This document shows positions 8,479 to 16,165 of a stretch of 18,933 bases of DNA, piece by piece; positions within the stretch are counted from its first letter, which is position 1; each line of letters starts with the position of its first letter. The notes below the pieces were generated by a model. The model saw nothing but the letters and a program-made list of their open reading frames with translations, was not told where the DNA came from and did not search any database. A program made the position numbers and the translations under genes. The stretch covers positions 1 through 18,933 of the forward strand of contig JAHHSP010000015.1 of assembly GCA_020025115.1 (NCBI GenBank). Reading direction: 5' to 3'. This DNA comes from Collinsella sp. Its GTDB lineage: Bacteria > Actinomycetota > Coriobacteriia > Coriobacteriales > Coriobacteriaceae.

Positions 8479-8569
8479 TGGCGGAGAGTCAGGGATTTGA
8501 ACCCTGGAGACGCTTTTGGCGCCTACACGATTTCCAATCGTGCTCCTTCGGCCACTCGGACAACTCTCC
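8479..8569 (-). tRNA. tRNA-Ser (anticodon GGA)
   Basis: A 91-base tRNA with encoded CCA (8479-8481). Acceptor stem GGAGAGT/ACTCTCC, discriminator G, anticodon stem CACGA/TCGTG around loop TTGGAAA (anticodon GGA), a long variable arm, and T-loop TTCAAAT. It reads UCC and UCU codons. A promoter lies 15 bases upstream. Confidence 0.96.
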
Positions 8570-8584
8570 GTGAATGCAGGGGCT

Positions 8585-8612
8585 ATTGTACCGTAAGTCG
8601 AACGGGATGCAA
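8585..8612 (-). promoter_or_regulatory. Putative promoter of the serine tRNA unit
   Basis: On the minus strand TTGCAT (8607-8612) and TACAAT (8585-8590, five of six consensus bases) are spaced 16 bases apart, with the -10 box 15 bases before tRNA-Ser(GGA). Confidence 0.55.
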
Positions 8613-8708
8613 CGGTAATTCTCGGAAAAGAGGGTAAAATTGCCCCGCTCCCTCCACAACTGGCTCCGTTAAGATAGTTGGGCCCGTTCGTTTTCCCAGG
8701 GAGGCACC

Positions 8709-9563
8709 GTGTTTTCGGCAGTATTCGCAGCAACGCAAAGCGCCATCCCGGCTTCGGCCATCGCGTCTGAAAGCATCGCGATTCCACTCGCGTTCGAGAT
8801 GCTCGGCGTAGTCGTCGCTGCGGCGACGGGCGCACTTACCGCACGTGAAAACAAACTCGACCTCATCGGCGCGATCGGTCTGGCCGTGCTCGTCTCCCTC
8901 GGAGGGGGCCTTATCCGCGACGTCATCTTGCAGGAGGGCAACGTCTACATTCTGCGCCAACCGCTCGCCCTGCCCGTCGCCATCGCCACGGCCGCGATGG
9001 TGTTCACCTTTCCCGTCATGGCCCAAAAACCCGATCGCCTCGTGGCCGCGCTGGACATCTTTTCCGTCGGCCTGTTCGCCGTCATGGGCGCCGACAAAAC
9101 GATGCTGTACGGATATCCAGCCATCACCTGCGTGATGATGGGGTTCTTCACGGCCGTGGGCGGCGGGATGCTTCGCGATGTCTGCCTGGCCCGCATCCCC
9201 TTCATCTTTCAACGCAGCAACCTGTACGCAATCGCAGCGATAGCGGGCGCCGCCGTCTACATAGGACTCGTAAAGAACTTTGCGGTATGGAATATCGCCG
9301 CGGGCGCCGTGAGCGTCTCGGTCACCGTGATCGTGCGCTGGTGGTCCATTCGCTACAACATCATGAGCCCCACCGAGATTGACCTTCGCAAGCTGCCCGA
9401 ACCGGTTAAGAAAGTCGCTCGCCCGGTTGTCCGGCCCGTGCGCATGGCCGCCCAACATGTGAGCACCAAGACGAGTCAGGCCGCCGAGCATGCGCGGTTG
9501 CGCAAGATCGAGCGCCAGCACAAGCGCGATCGCCAGCGTGAAACCAGGCGCCGTCGACGGTAA
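8709..9563 (+). CDS. TRIC/UPF0126 family membrane protein
   Basis: Two copies of the UPF0126 (TRIC-type) unit, three helices each, form the membrane core (about residues 25-225). Each carries the signature GGGxxRD: GGGLIRD at residues 65-71 and GGGMLRD at 151-157. Bacterial relatives include trimeric cation channels; the ion here cannot be told from sequence. After the core comes a hydrophilic, very basic tail of about 60 residues ending in RRRRR, longer than the usual family member of about 210 residues. The start is a GTG with GGGAGG four bases upstream. The gene is alone on the plus strand. A weak stem (CGACGG/CCGTCG, 9555-9572) overlaps its stop codon and may act as terminator. Confidence 0.88.
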   Translation: MFSAVFAATQSAIPASAIASESIAIPLAFEMLGVVVAAATGALTARENKLDLIGAIGLAVLVSLGGGLIRDVILQEGNVYILRQPLALPVAIATAAMVFTFPVMAQKPDRLVAALDIFSVGLFAVMGADKTMLYGYPAITCVMMGFFTAVGGGMLRDVCLARIPFIFQRSNLYAIAAIAGAAVYIGLVKNFAVWNIAAGAVSVSVTVIVRWWSIRYNIMSPTEIDLRKLPEPVKKVARPVVRPVRMAAQHVSTKTSQAAEHARLRKIERQHKRDRQRETRRRRR

Positions 9564-9640
9564 TTCCCGTCGGGGGCTTTCTCAACCGTCGCAATTACGA
9601 ACCCGCGATCCGCGAAACGGCATGCGCGGAACGCCGGGCC

Positions 9641-9678
9641 AAAACGCCCGCGGCCCTCCCGTCGAAGAGGGGGCCGCG
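9641..9678 (-). terminator. Probable purB terminator
   Basis: On the minus strand CGCGGCCC (9671-9678) pairs with GGGCCGCG (9649-9656) around a 14-base loop, and GGCGUUUU follows. It lies 15 bases after the purB stop. The U-tract is short and slightly displaced. It may also serve the convergent plus-strand gene. Confidence 0.55.
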
Positions 9679-9692
9679 CGAATCTGCGTCTC

Positions 9693-11036
9693 CTAGAAAC
9701 TAAGCTGTTCGAGACGATCGAACAGGGCGTCGCGACGCGTGAGGAAGTCCCACGGGTCGAAGATCTCGTCGAGCGTCTCGGACGTCACGGTGCACTCCGG
9801 ATCGGCCTCGAGGCGGGCGCGCAGGTCCGGGCCGTCCACGGCGGCGTGGACGTCATCCCACACAGCCATGGAGTTGCGCTGCACAATCTTGTACGCATCC
9901 TCGCGAGAAATACCCGTATCGACAAGGGCGAGCAGCACCTTGGAGGAGTAGATCAAACCACGGGTGAGATCGAGGTTGGCCTTCATGCGCGCGGGATACA
10001 GGATGAGGCCGTCCACGATGCGAATGAGGCAGGTGAGCATGTGGTCGAGCGCCATAAAGCTGTCTGCCTGGGCGACCCGCTCGGCGGAGCTGTGAGAGAT
10101 ATCACGCTCGTGCCACAGGGCAACGTTCTCAAACGCCACCTGCGCGTTGGATTTCACCAGGCGCGAGAGGCCGCACACCTTCTCGAGCGTGATGGGGTTG
10201 CGCTTGTGCGGCATGGCGGAACTGCCCTTCTGGCCCTTGCGGAACGGCTCCTCCACCTCAAGGGTATCGGTCTTTTGCAGGCTGCGGATCTCGGTCGCGA
10301 TGCGGTCGCAGGTTGCGGCCGTGGTGGCCAGGACACCCGCGAGGTACGCATGGTGATCGCGTGAGATGACCTGGGTGGACAGCGGGTCGTGCGCCAACCC
10401 GAGACGTTCGCAGACATACTCCTCGACGAACGGGTCGATGGAGCTGTAGGTGCCCACGGCGCCGGAGATGGCGCCGACGGCCACGTTCTCGCGCGCATCG
10501 ACAAGACGGTCGAGGTCGCGCTTGAGCTCCCAAGCCCAGCTGCCGAACTTCATGCCGAAGGTCATGGGCTCGGCATGCACGCCGTGGGTGCGGCCGACGC
10601 AAAGAGTGTCGCGCTCCTCAAGGGCGCGGCGGCGGCAGATCTCACCCAGCTTGCGCACATCCTCGATGATGAGGTCGCAAGCCTGCGTGAGCATGTAGCA
10701 GAGCGCCGTATCGCCCAAATCAGAACTGGTCATGCCGTAGTGGACCCAACGGCTGGGCTTGGGCTCGCCTTCGGGAACCTCGGCATCCACATGCTCGCCC
10801 ATGTTGGTGAGGAACGCGATGACGTCGTGATGGGTGACCGCCTCGATAGCGTCGACCTCGGCCTTATCGAACCCGGCGTGCTCGCGGATCCAGGCAGCGT
10901 CCTCCTTGGTGATGCCGCACTGGCCGAGCTCGGCCTGGGCCTCGCAGGCGAGCACCTCGATCTCCTGCCAAACGGCGTACTTGTTCTCGAGCGAGAAGAT
11001 ATGGGCCATCTCAGGACGGGTATAGCGATCGATCAT
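9693..11036 (-). CDS. purB: Adenylosuccinate lyase
   Basis: This lyase of the fumarase/aspartase superfamily removes fumarate from SAICAR in IMP synthesis and from adenylosuccinate on the way to AMP. Visible marks: N-terminal MIDRYTRPEM, TSSDLGDTA, the catalytic-histidine segment GRTHGVHAEPMTFG, and the superfamily signature GSSAMPHKRNP in the mobile loop. The start is placed at the ATG at 11036, where AAAGGAG lies eight bases upstream, giving 447 residues; the frame is open further upstream through the tRNA without family similarity. It works directly downstream of PurA, encoded 7 kb away in the same window. Its leader has an unusual terminator and alternative hairpin (separate entries). Confidence 0.97.
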   Translation of the reverse strand: MIDRYTRPEMAHIFSLENKYAVWQEIEVLACEAQAELGQCGITKEDAAWIREHAGFDKAEVDAIEAVTHHDVIAFLTNMGEHVDAEVPEGEPKPSRWVHYGMTSSDLGDTALCYMLTQACDLIIEDVRKLGEICRRRALEERDTLCVGRTHGVHAEPMTFGMKFGSWAWELKRDLDRLVDARENVAVGAISGAVGTYSSIDPFVEEYVCERLGLAHDPLSTQVISRDHHAYLAGVLATTAATCDRIATEIRSLQKTDTLEVEEPFRKGQKGSSAMPHKRNPITLEKVCGLSRLVKSNAQVAFENVALWHERDISHSSAERVAQADSFMALDHMLTCLIRIVDGLILYPARMKANLDLTRGLIYSSKVLLALVDTGISREDAYKIVQRNSMAVWDDVHAAVDGPDLRARLEADPECTVTSETLDEIFDPWDFLTRRDALFDRLEQLSF

Positions 11037-11041
11037 GACGA

Positions 11042-11065
11042 GGGCTCCTTTCATGAAAAGAGCCC
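11042..11065 (-). promoter_or_regulatory. Hairpin burying the purB ribosome binding site
   Basis: In the minus-strand transcript GGGCUCUUUU (11056-11065) can pair with AAAGGAGCCC (11042-11051) around the loop CAUG, giving ten pairs including one G-U. The 3' arm contains the purB Shine-Dalgarno sequence. The 5' arm is the same segment used as the 3' arm of the upstream terminator, so the two hairpins exclude each other. In double-stranded form it is a near-palindrome and could alternatively be an operator. Confidence 0.6.
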
Positions 11066-11090
11066 GACACCTCCGCGGCACCGGGCTCTT
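11056..11090 (-). terminator. Terminator/attenuator between tRNA-Gly and purB
   Basis: On the minus strand a 9-bp stem AAGAGCCCG (11082-11090) with CGGGCUCUU (11058-11066) ends in UUUU (11056-11059). It starts about 11 bases after the tRNA CCA end and stops only 19 bases before the purB ATG. purB expression then needs read-through or a promoter hidden within the hairpin. Confidence 0.75.
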
Positions 11091-11101
11091 ATGGCTCTCA
11101 A

Positions 11102-11176
11102 TGGAGCGGGTAACGGGACTCGAACCCGCGAATGTCAGCTTGGGAAGCTGATGCCTTACCACTTGGCGATACCCGC
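11102..11176 (-). tRNA. tRNA-Gly (anticodon CCC)
   Basis: A 75-base tRNA with encoded CCA (11102-11104). Acceptor stem GCGGGTA/TACCCGC, discriminator T, anticodon stem TCAGC/GCTGA around loop TTCCCAA (anticodon CCC), T-loop TTCGAGT. It reads GGG codons. It lies upstream of purB on the same strand. Confidence 0.96.
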
Positions 11177-11462
11177 GTGCGGTTAATCCTACCACGCTCA
11201 CTCCCGTGCAGGCAACTGGCGTCTTTGCGCTCTTTCGCTGAACGGGGTGTGAGCGGAAACGAAGAACCCGTGAATCATGCCCCGCATGGCAGCGCTGTGA
11301 GCTGGTGAGTCCCCCAACTGGGCAGATTCCCTCATTTTTTTGCCGACGCGGCAACAGACGGATCGGGATGCGCCCGGGATCGCACGTCGTAGCATCGCCC
11401 CACGGGCAACGCAGCACAAACACAGCCGCCCGCGTTCAACCACGAGACCACGGGAGGGCACG
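11177..11462. other. Divergent intergenic region between tRNA-Gly and the adhesin
   Basis: About 285 bases without a credible gene. It contains the tRNA-Gly promoter, a T7 run at 11335-11341 preceded by only weak pairing, and an imperfect palindrome GATCGGG-N5-CCCGGGATC (11361-11381). The adhesin promoter should be here, but no clear -35/-10 pair is visible on the plus strand. I see no riboswitch. Confidence 0.45.
11186..11215 (-). promoter_or_regulatory. Putative promoter of tRNA-Gly (and purB)
   Basis: On the minus strand TTGCCT (11210-11215) and TAGGAT (11186-11191) are spaced 18 bases apart, with the -10 box nine bases before the tRNA 5' end. It is the only promoter-like pair I see upstream of purB. 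Confidence 0.5.
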
Positions 11463-14400
11463 ATGATCGACAAGAGGAAGAAACCGACATGCGGGTTGAT
11501 CGGAGGTGGAGGCGCCGAAAGGGGGAGGCCGGCGAGCGATTGCACCGATACGAGGTGCGTACATGGACGGCGGCGAATCTATTTCAAATCGGGCACGACA
11601 CTCAACGGCAAAGCTCGCACCCTTCTCATGTTCATCCTCATTTCCGCGGCCTTCTGCGCACTCTCGGGTCTCGTGGGGCCCTGGTCGCGCAGCGCGTTCG
11701 CCACGGATGGATACACGCACACATTTCCCAACGGGAACACAGTCGAGGTACATCCTGACGGGACGGTCACGGGAACCTGCGTGATGTCCGGCAACGCCGT
11801 TGTGGGCGGTAAATTCAGCGGAAATGTCACCATGCCGGACGGCGCGACGTATCCAGCACTCTGCTACGAGGTGGTCATCGGCGCGCCAAATCACGGTTTG
11901 TACCCGGGCCCCTGCGACGGGACCTATCCCTTTGAGGCGAAGCGAAATCCCAACGGCACGTACTTCGTGCTGATCAAAAGTCAAAACGCGGCGGCGGGCG
12001 CGCCGGGCACCGTACCGAGCACCTATCCCTACCAACGCTGTTGCACCAAAGAGTGGAAACTTGTGCTCGACGTGGACGTCACGTTCGACAAACGCTCTAA
12101 GTCGCCCGACCTGACCGACGGAAACCCAGCGTATGCACTGGGCGGGGCCTCATTCGACATATACGATGCCGCGGGCGAACAAAAGGTGACTTCCATCACC
12201 ATGGATGATGACGGCAAGGCCCGGTGCAGGCTCTCGCCCAACAAAAACTATTACGCCGTGGAGACCAAGGCGCCACGGGGTTACAAACTGAACCAAGACC
12301 GCATCCCGTTTCACGTGGATCCACAGGGGGCGACAATTGCATTCGAAGACGCACCGGGAACCGTCTCGCTCACCGTTCGCAAGCAAGATGCCGCCACGGG
12401 AAGCGCGGCGCAGAAGGGCCTCTCCCTAAAGGGCGCCCAATACGAGGTGACCTCACTGTCGACTCAGGGATGGAAGACCCATGTGACAACGGATGAGCGC
12501 GGCATCGCCTCGGCGACGGGCATCCCCCTGGGCCGCATCTCCGTGGTCGAGACAAAGGCCCCCGAAGGTTATCGGCTCGACCCAACCGTACACACGTACG
12601 AGGTGAATGCCGACCAACTCGGAGCATCCGGCGTATTCGAGCTCTCACCCGAAGAGGGCTATGTCGAAGTACCGCAAGCGTTCGACATCGAAATCGTGAA
12701 ATACCTCGAAAGCGGCAATGAAGGTTCCGGTCTGCAAAAACCGGGCGCTGGAGTGCGCTTTGACATCATCTCCAATTCGACCGGCAAGACCGTCGGCTCG
12801 ATCACGACTGACGAGAACGGGCGGGCGACGAGCGTGGGCGATTGGTTCGGCGAGGGAGGGCGCATCGACGGCATCAAGGGCGCCATCCCATACGACCGAA
12901 AAGGGTATGCTGTACGAGAGGACCCCGACAGCACGCCTGCGGGCTATCAACCGTGCCCCGACTGGACCATCGGAACCGACCAGATGGTGGATGGAAGCAC
13001 GTTGCGCTACATCGTCGACAATGATTTTGTCGGCTCTCGGGTGCAAATCGTGAAATGCGATGCTGCCGACGGTCAGCCCGTCCCACTCGCGGGGTTCACG
13101 TTTCAAGTGCTCGATAAGCACAAAAACCCGATATCCCAGGAGATCTGGCATCCAAATCATGCAGTAGTGGACACCTTCTCCACCGACGGCACGGGATGCG
13201 TCACCCTGCCCGAGCCATTGGAGCCGGGAGCCTACTACATCCGGGAAACGCAAGCCGTTAAACCTTATCTGACCAACGGTGACGAGATCGCATTCGAGAT
13301 TGCCGATGATGCCGATACGCAGCCGTTGACCGTCGTGCGGATCTCAGACGAGCGGGCGACGGGAGCAGCGTCGATCGTCAAGCGCTGCGCCGACGACGCT
13401 TGCCCATGGTGTGAGAAGGGAAATGCGGTCAAGGGCGCGACCTTTGTCGTGGCCGCGATGGAAGACATCGTGGGCCCGAACGGCTCCATCGACATGCCCA
13501 AGGGCGCGACGCTCGGACTCGATCCGACCGATGAGCGCGGTGTGGCCCACATCGACGGGCTGCCACTCGGCAGCGGAAGTGCTCGATATGCGTTCATCGA
13601 GGTCAGTCCGGCGCCGGGCCATATTCTCGACCCCACGCCCGTGCCGTTCACCCTAAGTTGGGTCGACGCAGAAACACCCGTGGTCGACGTCGAGGTGACG
13701 CACCGGAACAGCCCCACCGAAACCATCGTGCATAAGACCGATATATCCACGGGGGACCCCTTGTCTGGGGCGACATTCGACGTCTGGCCCCGGGAACTTG
13801 AATTCAAGCCTGACGAAAACGTCAAGCGATCGGCGAGCAATGGAAGTGCGGGTTCGCTGCTGATCACAAACTGCATCGGGAACCGCGACTGGAAGAACAC
13901 TCGGATTCGATTGGACCAAGAGGTCGATTACGCGCTTGCCAAGGCGTCAATCCCCGCCGGCTACTCCCTGCACCTCATGCGTATTTCCGACAGGGAGGAT
14001 GGGGAGGCGCGGGCCGGTGAAAGCGAAACAACGCGATACGCCGACAGCGTGACGCTCGGCGGCACGGACGACATGCTGACTCCCGGCACGTACCAAATCG
14101 AGCTCCTTGACGCAGATGGGGCGGCAGCCCATGCCGATTACAAAAAGGAGCTCGAGGTAAAAGCGGGCAGCTCGTACCTCATCACATACTCCCAGGGCAT
14201 GTTCGGCACGAAAGGCAGGGTTTCCGTCGAATCGAACGAGATCGAACTCGCTTCATACAAGACCGATGACTTCGATCTCGATGGCGACCTCGCCATCATC
14301 TCAAATGTCAAACCGGGTTCGTATCGACTGAGCGCAACGTCTACCACCGACGAGAGGTTGAACGCCGCCGCGAATGCGGAGATCCGCTTTGGCGAGACGA

Positions 14401-14888
14401 CACATGTGCAGTGGCGGGATTCCGAGCTCCTTTTCACAGATCACACCCTTGTGCCGCACGGTAAAAAACTTCTGGATGCGGCTTTTTCCCACATGGGCAC
14501 ATCAACGGTGACGGACAAGCGCGGAAATATGGTTCTTGCCCATCTGCCGGCACTTCCAAGCGAGCTCGAGGCCCTCTTCGAGTTGGTCCCGCTCGAACAG
14601 CAACGGCCCAAACGAGAGCGGCTAAGCGCAGCAAACACTCGAGAGCTTGGCGATGAACCGCTGACCTGGTGCGTTCAGGAGGTGCGCGCTCCTGCTGGAT
14701 ACATTGTCGACAGGGAAGTCCGCGCATATACCACCCAGGTCCGACCAGACGAGGAGGGCAACTCGGCCCATCGCATTGACGTCGCAAACGACTACACAAG
14801 GTCGAGATCACAAAGCGCGCATCCGAGACCGAGGAGCCACTTGCAGGAGCACTGCTTGAACTCGCGGATAAGGATGGCGATGTCATAG
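11463..14888 (+). CDS. Multi-domain SpaA/Cna-B surface adhesin, 5' part (frameshifted gene)
   Basis: Secreted, probably wall-anchored adhesin or pilin-like protein. The ATG at 11463 has GGGAGG five bases upstream. A 50-residue N-region precedes the hydrophobic signal segment (about residues 53-72), with likely cleavage after SAFA (residue 80). Then come a Cys-containing N-terminal domain (about 81-200) and a string of SpaA-type beta-sandwich repeats. The repeats open with VxxxK(R/Q/T) and close with ET(K)APxGY-like motifs, near residues 205-280, 301-380, 408-500, 527-610, 635-730, 753-800 and 990-1093. Between the last two are a pair of related PG(T/S)Y modules (about 860-1000). In SpaA repeats a Lys-Asn isopeptide bond often stiffens the fold. 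After Thr at 14796-14798 the frame is lost and 30 unrelated residues lead to a stop. The continuation is in the next entry. The long N-region and an alternative ATG at 11561 in another frame leave the start uncertain. Confidence 0.85.
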   Translation: MIDKRKKPTCGLIGGGGAERGRPASDCTDTRCVHGRRRIYFKSGTTLNGKARTLLMFILISAAFCALSGLVGPWSRSAFATDGYTHTFPNGNTVEVHPDGTVTGTCVMSGNAVVGGKFSGNVTMPDGATYPALCYEVVIGAPNHGLYPGPCDGTYPFEAKRNPNGTYFVLIKSQNAAAGAPGTVPSTYPYQRCCTKEWKLVLDVDVTFDKRSKSPDLTDGNPAYALGGASFDIYDAAGEQKVTSITMDDDGKARCRLSPNKNYYAVETKAPRGYKLNQDRIPFHVDPQGATIAFEDAPGTVSLTVRKQDAATGSAAQKGLSLKGAQYEVTSLSTQGWKTHVTTDERGIASATGIPLGRISVVETKAPEGYRLDPTVHTYEVNADQLGASGVFELSPEEGYVEVPQAFDIEIVKYLESGNEGSGLQKPGAGVRFDIISNSTGKTVGSITTDENGRATSVGDWFGEGGRIDGIKGAIPYDRKGYAVREDPDSTPAGYQPCPDWTIGTDQMVDGSTLRYIVDNDFVGSRVQIVKCDAADGQPVPLAGFTFQVLDKHKNPISQEIWHPNHAVVDTFSTDGTGCVTLPEPLEPGAYYIRETQAVKPYLTNGDEIAFEIADDADTQPLTVVRISDERATGAASIVKRCADDACPWCEKGNAVKGATFVVAAMEDIVGPNGSIDMPKGATLGLDPTDERGVAHIDGLPLGSGSARYAFIEVSPAPGHILDPTPVPFTLSWVDAETPVVDVEVTHRNSPTETIVHKTDISTGDPLSGATFDVWPRELEFKPDENVKRSASNGSAGSLLITNCIGNRDWKNTRIRLDQEVDYALAKASIPAGYSLHLMRISDREDGEARAGESETTRYADSVTLGGTDDMLTPGTYQIELLDADGAAAHADYKKELEVKAGSSYLITYSQGMFGTKGRVSVESNEIELASYKTDDFDLDGDLAIISNVKPGSYRLSATSTTDERLNAAANAEIRFGETTHVQWRDSELLFTDHTLVPHGKKLLDAAFSHMGTSTVTDKRGNMVLAHLPALPSELEALFELVPLEQQRPKRERLSAANTRELGDEPLTWCVQEVRAPAGYIVDREVRAYTTQVRPDEEGNSAHRIDVANDYTRSRSQSAHPRPRSHLQEHCLNSRIRMAMS
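14796..14800 (+). other. Frameshift point in the adhesin gene
   Basis: Up to ACA (14796-14798) frame one reads a normal inter-domain stretch ending DVANDYT. From AAG (14798-14800) the -1 frame reads KVEITKRASETEEPLAGALLEL, a textbook start of the next SpaA domain. Adding one A (ACACAAGG to ACACAAAGG) would join the two. The site is not a canonical slippery heptamer, so a one-base deletion or a sequencing error is likelier than programmed frameshifting. Confidence 0.85.
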
Positions 14889-14920
14889 AACGCTGGACGA
14901 GCACGACGGAGGCACATCGT

Positions 14921-16165
14921 GTGGAACGGCTCAAGCCGGGCCCCTACACACTGAGAGAAGTCAGATCTCCCCATGCATACGAGCCTGCAGCGGCTCTCAT
15001 GTTCGACGTGAAACCAACGGCGAGCGTCCAGGGTGTCTCGCTCCATGACAAGCCGATCGAGGTGGCGGCCGCCATCGACAAACGACAGGAAATTGCGAAA
15101 CCCATTGCACCGCATACCAGGGCTGATGGAGACGGACTCAACCGCGCGGGCGCTCATGACAGCGATGACGGCTCGTTCTCGTACTCCCTCGACTATCGCA
15201 ACAACAGCTCAACCTGGGTAGATGAGTTCACCGTTGAGGACAGTCTCGATGCCACCGCAAGTGGCGTGGCTGAGCTGACGGGAATCACAACCGGGCGGGC
15301 GCATGGCGATTACGACGGGAGGCTCAACGTCTGGTATCGAACGAATCTCGACCCCGGAGATGGCGCAGGGGGATCTGCCGCCAACGCGACGCTCGAAGAC
15401 GGGCACGTGAATCCCTGGCTCCACGCTCCGGCAGTTATGGACGGCATCGGCAAGGATGGCCGCGCGATTGATTACGAGGGATGGAGACTATGGGAGAAGG
15501 ATGTCCCGGCCACCGAGAGCACATTTCTGCCCGTTTCCGAACTCTCACTCGAATCGGGCGAGACCATCACCGGCATCCGTCTCGAGTACGGATGCGTGAG
15601 CAAGGACTTCGCATCGAGACCCGGTCAATGGGATAACCCAGATATCAAGCACCGGCATGACGATTGGAGCCCCATTCCGATAACCCATGGACCGATATCA
15701 GATGCAGCAGGGGGAACCGTGGGCGCATACGCATCGACGTTGATTCACATGCGCGCCCTTCCCTCGTACGCCGGCGGCAGCTCGATCGACAACCACGCGA
15801 ACGTTTCACTCTATCGCAACGGAGGTGGCAAAGACCTTGAAGCTCATGATGAGGACGCCGTCCATCAAGAGGCTGCAGACGTGCCGTCGGGTCCCATTAT
15901 CAACCTCGACCAAACAGGGGCCGCCCCTCTGCTCAGGACCGCAGCCGCCATCTTCGTCGCGGGCATCGTCACCGCAGGATATGTATGGCAGCGGAGGCGC
16001 TGGCGTCGCGTTCAGACGCCGGGCTGTTCTAGCCTGCGTTTTGAGCGCGTTGGCGGGTGCCGGTCTCTCCGCGATCCAATCGTTGCCACTCGACAAGGGG
16101 AGGTTGCAAGGGCTGCGGGAGCGTATGCGAATTCGCTCAAGCGCTGGAAACGGCGATTCCGATGA
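14921..16165 (+). CDS. Surface adhesin, 3' part with sorting signal (frameshifted gene)
   Basis: This is the continuation of the adhesin in the -1 frame, which makes sense from 14798. It completes the last SpaA repeat (LKPGPYTLREVRSP) and then reads a C-terminal domain (FSYSLDYRNNSS...DEFTVEDSLDATASG...LEYGCVSKDF). That domain resembles ones found before sorting signals in other Gram-positive surface proteins. The anchor is LDQTG (15905-15919), an LPXTG variant with Asp for Pro, followed by a hydrophobic span (AAAIFVAGIVTAGYVW) and Arg-rich tail. The tail runs some 60 residues, far longer than usual, and overlaps the sortase gene by 185 bases; a second lesion near 15990-16030 is possible, since a stop in the third frame lies at 16030. 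The GTG at 14921 has GGAGG eight bases upstream, so reinitiation is conceivable, but the product would lack a signal peptide. Confidence 0.75.
   Translation: MERLKPGPYTLREVRSPHAYEPAAALMFDVKPTASVQGVSLHDKPIEVAAAIDKRQEIAKPIAPHTRADGDGLNRAGAHDSDDGSFSYSLDYRNNSSTWVDEFTVEDSLDATASGVAELTGITTGRAHGDYDGRLNVWYRTNLDPGDGAGGSAANATLEDGHVNPWLHAPAVMDGIGKDGRAIDYEGWRLWEKDVPATESTFLPVSELSLESGETITGIRLEYGCVSKDFASRPGQWDNPDIKHRHDDWSPIPITHGPISDAAGGTVGAYASTLIHMRALPSYAGGSSIDNHANVSLYRNGGGKDLEAHDEDAVHQEAADVPSGPIINLDQTGAAPLLRTAAAIFVAGIVTAGYVWQRRRWRRVQTPGCSSLRFERVGGCRSLRDPIVATRQGEVARAAGAYANSLKRWKRRFR

Noticed and set aside
8583..9521. 312-codon minus-strand open frame opposite the TRIC-family gene
   Set aside because: His/Asp/Gly-rich antisense pattern; the plus-strand frame has clear family motifs and a ribosome binding site.
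11036..11180. T-box or tRNA-sensing leader for purB
   Set aside because: No T-box sequence or specifier loop is visible; the tRNA lies in the transcript itself.
11335..11341. T7 run as a phase-variation tract or terminator for the adhesin region
   Set aside because: The tract is short, outside any coding frame, and only weak pairing precedes it.
11102..11460. tRNA-Gly as integration site for the adhesin-sortase module
   Set aside because: The tRNA 3' end faces purB, not the module; no repeat of its 3' end and no integrase are in view.
14790..14800. Programmed -1 ribosomal frameshifting in the adhesin
   Set aside because: The bases TACACAAGG do not form an X XXY YYZ slippery heptamer and I see no clear stimulatory structure just downstream.
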